Assembly: GCF_018139145.2 (NCBI RefSeq)
Contig: NC_059475.1
Span: 6,547,437 to 6,611,436, forward strand
DNA: 64,000 nucleotides
Source: Gymnogyps californianus
Taxonomy: Eukaryota; Chordata; Aves; Accipitriformes; Cathartidae
Direction of reading: 5' to 3'
Below the pieces are notes generated by a model that saw only the letters and a list, made by a program, of their open reading frames with translations, made no database searches and was not told the origin of the DNA. Shown one piece after another: positions 31,901 to 42,190 of the stretch; within the stretch, counting starts at the first letter, position 1, and every line of letters begins with the position of its first letter. Position numbers and translations under genes: made by a program.

Positions 31901-32624
31901 TGTCTTTAATATCTGCTCTCTGAACCAGAGTGGAATAGTTACTTATAAGATCAGAAACATTTGGATACACTTTAAATATTTTCCAGCTGTAGCTTAATTT
32001 GGTGCTAGTGTGTAAACCCTTATCCTGTCTTTGCTATATATGCACAACAGGAGCTCTGACCCTTAATTTGTGCTTTCAACTTACGCGATATAACTAACTA
32101 GTTTGAATAATGCAGCCCGCTTCTAAAAATAATTAATGTATCAACACACTTGTTCTGTAAAACACTGCAGAAAGTCTTCTGTCAGCGATTTTCCTCTGAA
32201 AATATCTATATGCGTGATACTGACTTTTATGTTAGAATAGTGCCTTTTTTTAATAATTTTTACTTACCTCGTAAGTGCTTGTAATGCCAGATCTGTAAAA
32301 TACAGGTAGAAAAAGTTCGGCAGTAAAAATGATGACAAGCGCATATGAAAGAAAGAACAGCACAAAGGATGCCCCATAGCGATAAACTTCGGAGGGTGTC
32401 CCCAGAACGGTCACTGCTGACATGAAACTTGTTGTGAGAGAGAAAGCTATTGGTCCACATGTCATCTGCTTACCGCCCACCAAAAATTCCTTTGAAGTCT
32501 TCTTTTTCCTCTCTTTAACTGCAAAAAAGACTCCAATGCTAGCACATACTAAAAATAGTGCTGCAAAAACAACATAGTCCCAAGCCACAAATTTTTTGAC
32601 TTCTGGAGCTACAAAGTTTGACAT
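16748..32624 (-). CDS. SLC5A12: Sodium-coupled monocarboxylate transporter 2 (SMCT2), complete coding region, 15 exons
   Basis: Fifteen exons total 1,890 coding bases, giving 629 residues; human is about 618. The phases agree at every junction and all introns are GT-AG. The protein is an SLC5 (sodium:solute symporter) carrier that moves lactate, pyruvate, nicotinate and other short monocarboxylates with Na+, with low affinity. In mammals it sits in the apical membrane of kidney proximal tubule and intestine. Visible landmarks: N-terminal [11 protein letters not shown] helix; [82 protein letters not shown]; the [12 protein letters not shown] loop; [20 protein letters not shown], in the helix that helps form the sodium site in this fold; [11 protein letters not shown]. 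Two N-glycosylation sequons fall near residues 481 and 486. The middle and the [18 protein letters not shown] tail favour SLC5A12 over SLC5A8. The C-terminus ends ESRL, a class I PDZ-type ligand. The start Met at 32624 leaves a slightly longer N-terminus than human. Confidence 0.95.
17760..18165. other. G+C- and CpG-rich block in SLC5A12 intron 14
   Basis: About 400 bases are distinctly richer in G+C and CpG than the surrounding A+T-rich intron, with roughly twenty CpGs counted by eye. Both strands stay open for up to about 148 codons, which is expected in G+C-rich DNA. It could be a small intragenic CpG island or alternative promoter, but no start signal is visible. Confidence 0.4.
18306..18336. 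promoter_or_regulatory. E-box and 14-bp perfect palindrome cluster
   Basis: A canonical CACGTG lies at 18306-18311 and the perfect palindrome GTACGTGCACGTAC at 18323-18336, with another ACGT between them. Several RCGTG cores of the type bound by bHLH-PAS factors are present on both strands. It lies about 50 bases beyond the end of SLC5A12 exon 14, in the intron. Any regulatory role is inference. Confidence 0.3.
18389..18510 (-). CDS. SLC5A12: SLC5A12 coding exon 14 (cytosolic tail)
   Basis: The exon reads [20 protein letters not shown], then [20 protein letters not shown]. The Cys/Trp-rich [11 protein letters not shown] block is shared with mammalian SLC5A12 and not SLC5A8. It ends on a full codon before gtgagt. 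Confidence 0.93.
18728..18831 (-). CDS. SLC5A12: SLC5A12 coding exon 13
   Basis: The exon reads [20 protein letters not shown], then [14 protein letters not shown] and a split Gly, the last transmembrane helix. The acceptor is cttcgcag and the donor gttggt. Confidence 0.92.
19061..19239 (-). CDS. SLC5A12: SLC5A12 coding exon 12 (glycosylated loop with TAAP duplication)
   Basis: The exon reads [20 protein letters not shown], then [10 protein letters not shown] and a loop with two sequons, N-C-T and N-S-T. It ends [10 protein letters not shown] plus a split Arg. The TAAP pair comes from a 12-bp tandem duplication with one mismatch (19066-19089). The exon is G+C-rich relative to its neighbours. 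Confidence 0.92.
19909..19995 (-). CDS. SLC5A12: SLC5A12 coding exon 11
   Basis: The exon reads [20 protein letters not shown], then IVFPCANWK, 29 full codons. The SIHGMCGGP form distinguishes SLC5A12 from SLC5A8. The donor is gtaagg. Confidence 0.94.
20293..20344. repeat. Direct repeat, 22 bp, two copies
   Basis: The copies at 20293-20314 and 20323-20344 differ at one base and repeat with a period of 30. They lie just after SLC5A12 exon 10 in transcription order. Confidence 0.85.
20358..20425 (-). CDS. SLC5A12: SLC5A12 coding exon 10
   Basis: The exon reads [20 protein letters not shown] and VQ, a short hydrophobic exon. The acceptor is atcttttccag and the donor gtatct. A 22-bp duplication lies in the intron just downstream (20293-20344). 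Confidence 0.91.
21239..21290. repeat. 21-bp tandem repeat, two copies plus a partial third
   Basis: The unit gtaatactactatagagtaat occurs at 21239-21259 and again at 21260-21280, followed by a partial copy. It lies in SLC5A12 intron 9. Confidence 0.85.
21678..21790 (-). CDS. SLC5A12: SLC5A12 coding exon 9
   Basis: The exon reads [20 protein letters not shown], then [17 protein letters not shown] and a split Cys. The frame into exon 10 (CILYGILC) fixes the donor as gtaggt at 21677. A second GT four bases on would shift the frame. Confidence 0.93.
23050..23138 (-). CDS. SLC5A12: SLC5A12 coding exon 8
   Basis: The exon reads [20 protein letters not shown], then VACAFSGTL and a split Ser. It leads into the helix thought to bind Na+ in this transporter fold. 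Confidence 0.94.
23482..23611 (-). CDS. SLC5A12: SLC5A12 coding exon 7
   Basis: The exon reads [20 protein letters not shown], then [20 protein letters not shown] and PDQ. CDPWT-x-SAPDQ is shared by SLC5A8 and SLC5A12. Confidence 0.95.
24976..25116 (-). CDS. SLC5A12: SLC5A12 coding exon 6
   Basis: The exon reads [20 protein letters not shown], then [19 protein letters not shown] and KTEKHAKL. The YGVNQS-QR signature is typical of the SLC5 monocarboxylate branch. The donor is gtaagt. Confidence 0.95.
26185..26339 (-). CDS. SLC5A12: SLC5A12 coding exon 5
   Basis: The exon reads [20 protein letters not shown], then [19 protein letters not shown] and [12 protein letters not shown]. Its second half is the variable extracellular loop of the family. 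It ends with two bases of Asp before gtaaga. Confidence 0.94.
27397..27464 (-). CDS. SLC5A12: SLC5A12 coding exon 4
   Basis: The exon reads (V)[20 protein letters not shown] and then TL. The donor is gtacgt. Confidence 0.93.
28749..28800 (-). CDS. SLC5A12: SLC5A12 coding exon 3
   Basis: This is a 52-base exon reading [17 protein letters not shown] plus one base of Val. It is the usual helix after exon 2 in SLC5A8/A12. The acceptor is ttctccttcag and the donor gtgagt. Confidence 0.93.
30140..30205 (-). CDS. SLC5A12: SLC5A12 coding exon 2
   Basis: The exon encodes [20 protein letters not shown] followed by QT, exactly 22 codons. It continues the conserved [14 protein letters not shown] block across the junction. 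The acceptor is tttttcctag and the donor gtaaga. Confidence 0.93.
32262..32276 (-). promoter_or_regulatory. SLC5A12: Inverted repeat over the SLC5A12 exon 1 splice donor
   Basis: In transcript sense the sequence is ACTTACGAGGTAAGT. ACTTAC and GTAAGT are perfect reverse complements with a 3-base loop, and the second arm is the donor site itself. Pairing would compete with U1 binding. The sequence is certain; an effect is inference. Confidence 0.4.
32268..32624 (-). CDS. SLC5A12: SLC5A12 coding exon 1 (start codon, first three helices)
   Basis: The exon encodes residues 1-119, from [20 protein letters not shown] to ITSTYE. Three hydrophobic segments are visible at about 17-37, 53-74 and 86-110. 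It contains [16 protein letters not shown], a hallmark of SMCT proteins. The donor gtaagt lies within a perfect 6-bp inverted repeat. Confidence 0.95.
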
Positions 32625-32830
32625 AGCGCCAGTTGGACAGTTCTCTGATGGAGGATTCTGGTTTTCTATAGCTGTGCTCTGAACAGATTAACTCAGTTGA
32701 CAGCAAAGTTGAAGCTTATCTGTTGCTCATCAATGACAAATAATAAACAGAAAGACTATTCAGCTAGGAGACCTTTTTTTTTTTTTTTTTAATCCAGTTC
32801 ACTTCCAAGGAGGAAAAAAATAGCTAAGGA
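32625..32830 (-). promoter_or_regulatory. SLC5A12: Presumed SLC5A12 5' UTR and proximal promoter
   Basis: The region lies directly upstream of the start codon. It has no clear TATA box. A GTTAATC half-site of the HNF1 type (32686-32692, minus) and an AGATAAG GATA-type site (32715-32721, minus) are visible. HNF1 factors commonly drive kidney and gut transporter genes. A first non-coding exon further upstream cannot be excluded. Confidence 0.25.
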
Positions 32831-35800
32831 TGAGTTAGGAAGGTGCTGAATGCACTTAGACCCTAGTGCTACTGATGCTTCTGTCAGGCAGGCTGGAGAA
32901 GGGGACTTAGCTGTGAAACCTGTAGGACACTCCCTTTTTATCTGTGAGGTTTTAATTTAAGGTTAAACATTAGCCTGACACATTGACTTGATCTGACTCT
33001 TCTCGAACCTCTCAGCATTTTTTAAATAACAAAATGAGAGCAATAAAGAAATAAATAAAGGTGAGCAAAATGAAGGAAAGCTCAGTGTACAGACCTATGC
33101 CCTCACGGGTGAGTCTGTTTTCAGAGGAGCAATTCCTTCATATGGTTAAAAACTAAACTTGAACATTAGCGATAGGGTTCAGAAATGTCCTTTGATGTTC
33201 TAAGTGTGCTCCTTGGTAGGAAGTTAAGGCTGCCTTAAAGAACTGGAGCCTTTAATGGTTAAAAGTAACTGTGGTGCTTTCCCCCACCCGCCGTAGCTCA
33301 GCCTTGGTGTGTTTGGGAACCCAGGGGATCTCCAGATGAGCAGAAGTGCCGTTTGTGCCACACTGTTTGAGGATGACTTTCAGTTAGAAACTAATTTTTC
33401 ACTGACCGCTGCTAACAGCAATTTTATTTATAGCTTATATGGGTTCGCATGAGAGGTGGCTTATTTTATTTATCCATGTACAACTTGATCAGACCTGCAG
33501 GACAAGAGGGCCAAAAAGAAGCAGATTAGACAACAGCAGCGCTTTTCTTAACTGTGTCTTTGGCATAATTTGTTGAATTTAATTAATTAGGTTTTACTTG
33601 GGGGTGGGGGGTGGGGGGTTAAATAAATGAATATTGATTTTGTATCTCTCTATGCCATGACAATATGTTTTCCAAAGAAGCAGGCAATGACTTGTCATCC
33701 CGAAGGATTAACTTGTACAAAGATGTAGCGTGTCTAGTCATAGCTGTACCCTCCACCCTTCCTTCAGGGCTGTGTTTTGGAGACAGCCAAGAGATGCAGT
33801 AACCTGGGATAGTCTTTCATAGCAAAAGTCATTTTCTTTAGCCTTGTCTTGGCTGGGGATGGATCCCCTCTTCTTCTTCTTAAGTCATCAGTAAACAGAG
33901 ATGTTTTTGCTGTGTCAGTTGTACCTTGCAAATTAGTGGGTCTCCGGACCTGAAGCCTTGCCTGTTCTCATCCATCTGCTCAGGAGAAAGAGTAGTACGT
34001 GTACAGCAACCTTCATTGCTTAGCGCAGAGTCAAAGAAAATCCAGGACAGCCTATGGCTGGAACTGGCTTCTTCTGTCCACATGTGCGGTAGAGACTGTG
34101 CAGGTTTTGTGGTTGATTTTGGTGAGACCGAGTGTAAAAGGGGAGTTGAAAGGCCTATTTCTGCTGCAGAATGTGAATTAAAAAAACCAAACAAGCAAAC
34201 AAAAAAAAACCCCAAAAACATGCAAAGATACTTCCTGAAAGGCACTGCTTCATTTAGAGCTGAAATACTTTTAGTCCCCAGAAGCTGAAAAAGTGGGAAG
34301 TGCACATTTGTGAGGTATGATCCAGCCCTCTGTGAAAGCCGGGATATCGATTAAAGCCACATCGGTTGCCATAGCACTTGTTTATACGCTGTAACCTGCG
34401 GGTAGTGGGATGGAGGGACCAGAGGAGAGAGCAATAAACCATTTTGCATTACTGTGGATCAGTCAAAGTGAGACAGTATAGGTAATGCTCTGTAAATTCG
34501 CATACAGCTGCCTCACAGTAATTTGTTTACCTAAGTATACCCCCATCGCTAGTTAATGTTTCTCTTTTGTACAGAACAAATGTCTTAAGGTGCGTCCACT
34601 CTCAGAAAAGCAGCAACTTTCGCTTGCCAGGCATTCCTCTGCTGGGTTGGGGGGGTTTTTTTCCCCTTTTTTTTTTTTTTTCTTTTTCTTCTCTTTCCTT
34701 ATAACTGTAAGAACATGGGTGTTTTCTGCAGGTTTTAATTCATACCTACAGAGTCTGATTAATAAATGTCTCTGGCAATGGTAAAAGCCATGCCATTACA
34801 ATGGTGAGGTTCTAGGGTCAACCATCAACCCAGGCTGGCAGGAGCCTAATTTAATGGGGTATGAATGGAGCATGTAGGGCTAACCAGGCACACCACGTGC
34901 GTGCTTCTTCCCACAAACCACAGCTGATTGCTAGCTCCGTCACAATGACACCAAGTGAATTCACAAAAAGCTGCAGAAACAAACTTGAGGGTATTTCCTC
35001 TTAAACTTGAGCCACTGAACTGCACCATGTAAGTAAGACTGCATCGGTCTTACTCACATTACTAAGAGGGTGGAGAACTGTTTGTGGGGGCTGGGATAAA
35101 AATTAAAAATAAAAAGTGAAGGAAAAAAAAAATTGTCTGGATCAGGTTTCAGTGCCCATCATGTTACCAGAGAATGTCTATGTGTAACATCCCTGTAACA
35201 TCCCTTCCAGGAAAATAAGTGTAGTGTAATTTATTATTAGTGGCTTGAACACATTTTTAAAATGGTCTGTTTGCCATCAGCAAACACTGCTAATTAGCAG
35301 CTGGGATAACTACGCTGTCACACGGTGACGAATAAAGCTGCCTGTCGGCTCACATGGGCTCAGTGCACAGAAATGTGGGTTGGACTCCAGGAAGCTTGTC
35401 CAAACAGCAAAATTCCTGTTGGCGTAAATGTAAGCCTGCAGAGATTTTTTTTTTATTTTTTTTTTTAATTATGAGTAGTCTTTCTAGCAGAAAAGTATTT
35501 TTGGATGATAGTATTTTACACAGAAAGTAGAAAAAAGCTAATGGAATAATAAACTGGAAATCAAGTTAGAAATGTAAATTTGTATATTTATGATGTTATA
35601 GCCCTCTGATACATTTTCAGCACAGCTTCATGGTGTTGTTCAGAATAGCCATTTTAGCTAAATCTCACGTAGAAAAAAAAATATACTGTAGGAATACAAT
35701 TTCTGAAGAAGAAATATTATTTTAGAATAGTATGAAAACACTTGTTATTCTGTCATGATGATATTCCTTAGCTGGGAATAATTGAAATTTTTATTTCCCT

Positions 35801-36676
35801 GAAATAATAAAAATAGTTTTATATTTTACTTGTGAAAACTCCTGTGAAATAAAGTTTTAACCAGGGTCACCCAAGGAAGAAGCTTGATTTCTTGAAGCTT
35901 CAATACTCCTTTCAGTATCTGACTGTGAACCAAGAATCCGACAAGAAATCCAACTTGAGTGTTTGGATTTTCCACGCGAGGCTGTTTGCATCTGAGGGCC
36001 TATTTCAGGCCCCACTTTGGCATCTGAAATAGGTGCTTGAGATAGCAAAGGTAAGGGTGTTTCTAACTAGCCGCAGCCCAGCTTCCCGCAGTCAGGCAAG
36101 AAAACCTGCAACGGTTGCTCTTTCCCGTGAACTGCTGTCCTTTTTTGCCCCTGATTTTGGGGAACATAAGAACATTCCTTTAAGGAGGAGAGGAGAGAAC
36201 AGTATAGTTCAAATGAATGGGTATATATCACTTGCATCTTTCGGTTTGAGATTAGGAAAAAGGCAGGCCTTAATTCGGCATTGTATTCATTTGAGGATTC
36301 TCCTCCAACGCTTGCCAGATTCACTTGCCTTCTCCTCAGCTCCCAAAAAGTGATGCTCTATGCACCACGCTTTGCATATTTGCAAGTAGTTCCGTAGGAG
36401 AAATGTAGCAGTGCCGAAGCTGCCTCTGCTCTCCCCGTCACAGCCACCTTGTCCACCCAGATCCTACATTTTGCACATCCACAGGAGCCTAAATTAATAC
36501 ATAGTGAAAATCTCTCTCTGATTAGCATGATTTAAGCAGTACAAGCAAATGTATGCTGCATATTTTTTTGTAACTACTACCATTCTAAACAATCAAATTG
36601 CTTAAGCTAAATCATTAACCAATATTAATGATATTCTCTACTTCTCTACCTCAGTCATATGCATTTCACCTTTATA

Positions 36677-36679
<3 letters not shown>
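32831..36679. other. Gene-poor sequence upstream of SLC5A12
   Basis: This is A+T-rich unique sequence with short low-complexity tracts: A/C-rich at about 34180-34220 and T-rich at about 34660-34690. Open frames such as 33880-34305 (minus) and 33926-34288 (plus) overlap on opposite strands and show no known motif. I see no gene. Confidence 0.55.
33600..33618 (+). repeat. G-rich tract with G-quadruplex potential
   Basis: Runs of five, six and six G are separated by single T. The longer runs can be split into four G-tracts. It lies about 1 kb upstream of the SLC5A12 start, on the non-template strand of the plus direction. Confidence 0.6.

Positions 36680-36751
<72 letters not shown>
36680..36751. 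repeat. Homopolymer: 72 consecutive T
   Basis: The run is uninterrupted and ends at the C at 36752. On the minus strand it is a poly(A) of 72, preceded by GTATATTAAAAG, which contains the poly(A)-signal variant ATTAAA. This is compatible with the tail of a retrocopy inserted on the minus strand, though I do not recognise the upstream sequence. Confidence 0.95.
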
Positions 36752-36837
36752 CTTTTAATATACTTGAACCTCTCACACATGCCAGTCTGGCTCTGAAGTA
36801 TGAGCTGCCCTTGCAGGGACGTTTCTTGGCTTCTCCG

Positions 36838-36940
<103 letters not shown>

Positions 36941-39900
36941 CCTTCGCACAGGCTGCATGTGTGTCTTGCTCGCATGCGTCAAGCTGGGTCTAAGGGCAAT
37001 GGATGGCTTAACGTGCTATCAAATTTCAGATGTGTGGTCTCCTTTTTTACAGCTGCATTTTTCTCTTGATTTTTTGCCTTGGTCTCTTTAATAAGGCAGT
37101 GAAATTTTTTGTAACTGTTCACAAAGAGCAGATTGTTAGATTTAGTGCTGTTTTGGCAGGTTGATCCAAGGTCCATCAGGACAGGTGTTTCACAAGGAGG
37201 TGAACTCTTTGTGGGGGACTATGCAGAACAGCAAGGCAGTTTCTTACCAAGGTCAGGGATCTGGGGACTGAGCTGGATAGCCCCCCAGGCCTGAATCAGA
37301 GGTGTTACGAGTGTGAAGATGCCAGTATGGCAGCATAATCTGCTCGCCATGGTCAAAAGCTTATCTAAACATTTATTATATTCTTGCATCTGGACTGATG
37401 ATACTCAAGCATTCATTAGATTCTTGCATCACAGGAAATTAATTGAGCCACAATTAGCTCTTATTAATTCTTTTTATTTTAAAAAATTTTGCTTTAGAGA
37501 CTTTGATAAAGCATAAGGGAAAGTTCTCCTGCTATCATCTCAATGACTGCAGCATCTATGATCGCTCATGTTTGGATAGTTATAATAATGGTGGGGTTTC
37601 CTCATCTTCTAGAAAATTAACTTTCAGACCTTTAATTTGCTGAGTCCTTTTACTTTTTATCCCTATTAGCCTATGATGCCAGTTAGAGATTAATGTAATG
37701 ATAAGAACAGGTTCAAACTGAGAAATCTGCCAGGTTTTGGTGCCCATGTGCCATCCATGTGGGATGGCATCACATTGCATAACCACTGACGACGTTCATT
37801 GGGTGTAAACCACTCACTTCAAGGCCACATTTGACCATCCTCAATGACTAACTTAGAGCTAGCTTTTCAAAAGTGGCTAGCACTTAAACTTTCTCAGCGT
37901 GATGCTTTATAGGTAGATTTTTAAATAGCCAGGGGATATTACTTGCAACTGTTCTTCATAGACCTCAATACTGCTGGCTAATGAAGCCTGCTGATGACAG
38001 GACTTTAAGGCTTTTGAGCAGAGAAAAGATCACCAGAGAAGAAAATATATAATACATGAAACCATTGGAAATTTATAAAGTGAAGAATTTTCAAAGAATT
38101 ATATTTTACCATTGTTTTAAGTTGGCAGCATCCTTTACCCTAGGTTGTGTCACTGTTTCACAGGTGAGAGCATGTGAAAGAAGAATATTTTTCATCAGTT
38201 ATTCGGTTCTTTGTTTGGAATTATATCCTGTCTTGAATAACCTATGTGCATTACCTGCCTTTCTGCATTTCAGTGACATCTTTTAGGTACTTTAGTTATA
38301 TATTTTTGATATTTATTGGGGGGGAGGGTAAATGATTGGTTATATCTAACAGCCTTGTTTGTTCAATAAATGTAATCATGTAGGATAGTGATTTCTCAGA
38401 CTTTTCTGCAGTGGCCTTTCTGGTTCCATTAACCCAAATTCTGGCTCTAACCCTTTTCAGTCTGAAAAGGGAAATGATGACTTTGTCATAAATTTCTACT
38501 GTAATACAAATATTTCAAATCTTGTCATATTAGTGCTTACATAGATTCTTCAAATTTTAAAGTCATATATCAGTTTGCACAAGGTTTTTCCAGTAAAAAG
38601 TAGTTCCCCTTTGGAGGGTGGACAGGGAGGCTTTGCTTAGTAGAATTTGATGTATGCAACCATGTTTGGGGGTTATATCAGCTGAAATAAACTCCTGAAT
38701 CAAAACTTTGCTTTTTTTTTTTTTTTTTTAATAATCTGAAATTTCCCTCCACATTACAGTTCCTAAACTAATTTAGCATTGGTATTTTATAACTAGTAAT
38801 ATATATCTCAAGTTTTGGTTTTCATATGTATTAAGGTATTGAGGGTTTGATTTGGAGGAGGGTTCTTTTCACAGAAGGCAGCTAGTTGCATTGTAGAAGA
38901 AGCCATGAATTTTAAGATGAGCCTTACTCTCTTAGTAAGGTAAAGACTCTCCTTCCCCACAAATGGGAGACAAGTAACAGCTACATATTAAAAAATGGTG
39001 TAATGTCTTTCCTGTTAATACTGAATAATAATCTACAAAATGCAGTAGCATTTCTGCAAGGCGGCATCTACAGGAAAGGTGAACTTTAACTGCGGGTAGA
39101 GGGTTTGCCAAGAAAGCTCTAGAATATAACTTAACTTTTAATATCTGACTCTTTCTTGGCTTTTCCCAAAGACATTTCTGACAAAATAACTCTTCATGTC
39201 CTGTGAAAACACACCGGTTAAAGGGGTTGGTTGGACAGCCTTCACAAGTGCACTGGAATGCTCTGTGTGAACAGTTTCAGTGAAGCTTTCTTCATCCCAC
39301 CTCTAGGGCTGAGAAAGTTTTAATTCTTCTTGTCTGTCTGATCCCAGTCTTCCATGTCAAAAAAACCCAACCAACCTTGGAGATCCCAAATGGGGGTCAT
39401 AATATTCTTTTAGGAAGTGCCTATCTAGTGTTCAGTTAATAATCGGCAGATGACAACTGGGTTTTTTGGTAACTACCCAACCAGGAGTCAGTTCTCCCAA
39501 AGGCTTTGAGCAACATCATTAGATGTGATGAAAGAAGAGGGTGAAGAATGGTGAAATTGGTCTCAAGTAAGCTGGTTGAGAAGTGAAAGGATTGGAAGAA
39601 CCCTCAAAAAAATTGGTGTGTGCATCTGCATTAAGGTAATAAGTAATACAATAAATGGCAAAGTGAGGATACACACTTGCATGGTCAGATGGTCTCTTTG
39701 AAACACTTGATAGGGCCTGAATTAATGGGACCAGAATCTGATAGAGGAAGTGGACTCGTGGCATAAAGTGTGGCAGGATGATCCCCTCTTTGAGCAGCCT
39801 CTTCCGCTTGCTTGCTAGCATTACGGAGAGCCATGATGAAGCTTTTCTACAGATATCTAGGACCAAACACAAACAGCAACATGTGAATTACCCCCCAAGA

Positions 39901-42129
39901 TATTGGTGTAAGGAAGTGACTTTCCCTTTGTCATAGAGAATTTGCTCACAAGAAAAAATACAACTTTATTCCTTACATCCATAAAGGGAAGGCAGAGAAC
40001 TGTATCCTGAGTTTCTGCTATCTGGTTCTCCCTTATGATGGAGAAATTCAGGGTCCTGCAGATAAATTCCTTTTCTTGTACGATAATCCTGCACGTAGCA
40101 TTGAAGAGTCTCAGTCTTGAGATACGCCAGCTTCTTTCTGAGCAGGAAAAGTTAAGGCACAGTGACACACAGTGAGTGCTAAAAGGCTTCTTCCCGAGGA
40201 CACAGCTCTCTCCTAGGGCTGCAGGCACGCACTGCTGAAAGCAAACACCACCCTTTGCCCTGTCCAGCAGATAATTCAATAGGGAATTGATGAATATTTA
40301 AGAATTCCTTCCCATATGGTACCAGTCAACTTGTGTCTATTTATTACTGATAATGGAAAAACTGGAAATCTTTTGTGTAAAGTAATGGGGGGGGGCTGGG
40401 GAAGATGCTTTACTTATATCCCAGAGATCGAGAGCGTTAATAATTGAGAAACTGAAATGCAAGCTCACAAAAGCAACCAAGTATCTGAAAAGAACATGTA
40501 GGGAGCTTTTTAACGTTCTCTTTTTCAAATGCGTATATAAAATATTGAATTTGACAAATGCATTTTACATATTTTGTGTCTTTTTATCCTAAATGATATG
40601 TACAGTGCACTTCATGATCAAGTCAGTGTCTTCCAGTATGTACACAAGCTGGCACACGTGCACAATCTGCTACACCAGTGTTTTGAGTATATTTCTCGGT
40701 GGTGTTATGAGTCTTTGGTATGATTCTTATTTCTATAGCAGCTCCAAAATGTCTGCTTTTCACAGTCAAATATTGGTAGCTGTACTTGCATATTGCACTG
40801 TTCTGGAACAAATAATTTTTGCTTCTAACTGTACCTTTTTTTTTTTCTTGATATGAGATCTTTCCCTTTGGAGTAAATTTCAGTTTCAGATGACAGAAGT
40901 CATCCCTTTCGGAGACCAGACTAGCATCATGTGGTCTGAAGCTCAATGATCAGACCATGAATATTTTCACTGGCTTCAGCTGAGTTAGTCTGTTGAATAT
41001 TTTTGTCATGAGTGACAGATCCAGGACTGACCCTTGATCGCAGACTGATCATTAGTACTGACAAAAGGTAAAAATGAGTTTTGATTTCCTAAATGGCTTA
41101 AAAATTTTGTAGCTTCTGCACTCACTTTGGTGCTTGAGTTTAATATTTGAGTCTGAGATTTGTCCATTATTATAAACATAAGAGTCATTCTGGAAGATAA
41201 CATCAAATCACATGTAAAATTGGATATCAATTTGTTGGTGCTGCTCCAAATGCTTATAAATGCTCTATACATATAAAATATACCTGATTTAAGTTTCAAA
41301 ATTAAGGTCATCTTGTGGGTGCATACTTTGTATAGTATCCATAAAAAGCAACAGCATCTCTTAATAGTATTATTAAAAAAAAATATTGGATATTTTTCTC
41401 TGAGCACTCCTTTTCTAACACCTAGACCAGAAAGTTCCTCTATTTAGTGTATGTTTTTTTCACTAAAAAGCATTTAAACTGCAGCTGTCAAATACTAAAG
41501 TATTTGAAAAATGTATTGTCCTCCTGATAATGCGGATAGCAGAATCAAACCTAGGAGTAAACTGTTTGTTTTGCTATGTAGTAGACATGTGTTTTACTGT
41601 ACACTGATACTGAATTATATGTTTCAATATAGAGCTATGAAAAATTCAGAGAAATAGGCACCAGGGGATTTAAGTCACACAGTTAACTAGGTGGCTGAAA
41701 AAGAAATAGTGACTAGTCTATTGAGGAAAGGTAAATTTCTGGAGCACAAAATACACTGACAGTCAGAGGTGTATCATTCAGGAGTCCCTGTTAAACTTAC
41801 GGGTTATTATCTTTCCTTGACGGTGGACTTTGTTTTTTCTTAAGAGGCTCCTCTTTAATGATTACTCTTTCCTCAGAAAGACATGCTCATTTATCTACAC
41901 AAAGATCATTATAACCCAGCGGTGTGGGGAACTGGAGGTATTGCTTATAGTTTCAAAACAGATTATTCCCCAGGGACACAGAGTCCTCCCCGTGGGATTG
42001 CTCTTCCCTGGCAGCGCCAGGTCACATCAGGGCACCCAGCAGGGACTGCGGCCGGTGGTGAAGTCTCATCTCATCTGTCTGCTTCCCTCTACGTTATTTT
42101 GCATCTTGGGATGCAAAGTTTGCAGAGTT

Positions 42130-42190
42130 ACTTGCAAACCCGGTTGCACACTTTGCACAGTACTTGCAAACCTGGTTGCACGCTTTGTGA
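42130..42190. repeat. 32-bp imperfect tandem repeat, two copies
   Basis: The core acttgcaaaccYggttgcac occurs at 42130 and again at 42162. A more degenerate related stretch lies just before (from about 42110). Confidence 0.8.

Larger units (their letters stand above)
16907..32267 (-). other. SLC5A12 introns (non-coding content)
   Basis: There are fourteen introns of about 0.2-2.1 kb. Noted content: a G+C- and CpG-rich block at 17760-18165; an E-box/palindrome cluster at 18306-18336; a 22-bp duplication at 20293-20344; a 21-bp tandem repeat at 21239-21290; and several poly-T/poly-A runs. The open frames within them overlap on both strands and lack family motifs. Confidence 0.7.

Noticed and set aside
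16748..32624. Assigning the transporter to SLC5A8
   Set aside because: The C-terminal tripeptide resembles SLC5A8, but [25 protein letters not shown] and the [11 protein letters not shown] tail are SLC5A12-type.
33880..34305. 141-codon minus and 120-codon plus open frames upstream of SLC5A12
   Set aside because: They are mutually overlapping on opposite strands, with low-complexity A-rich sequence in part and no recognised domain.
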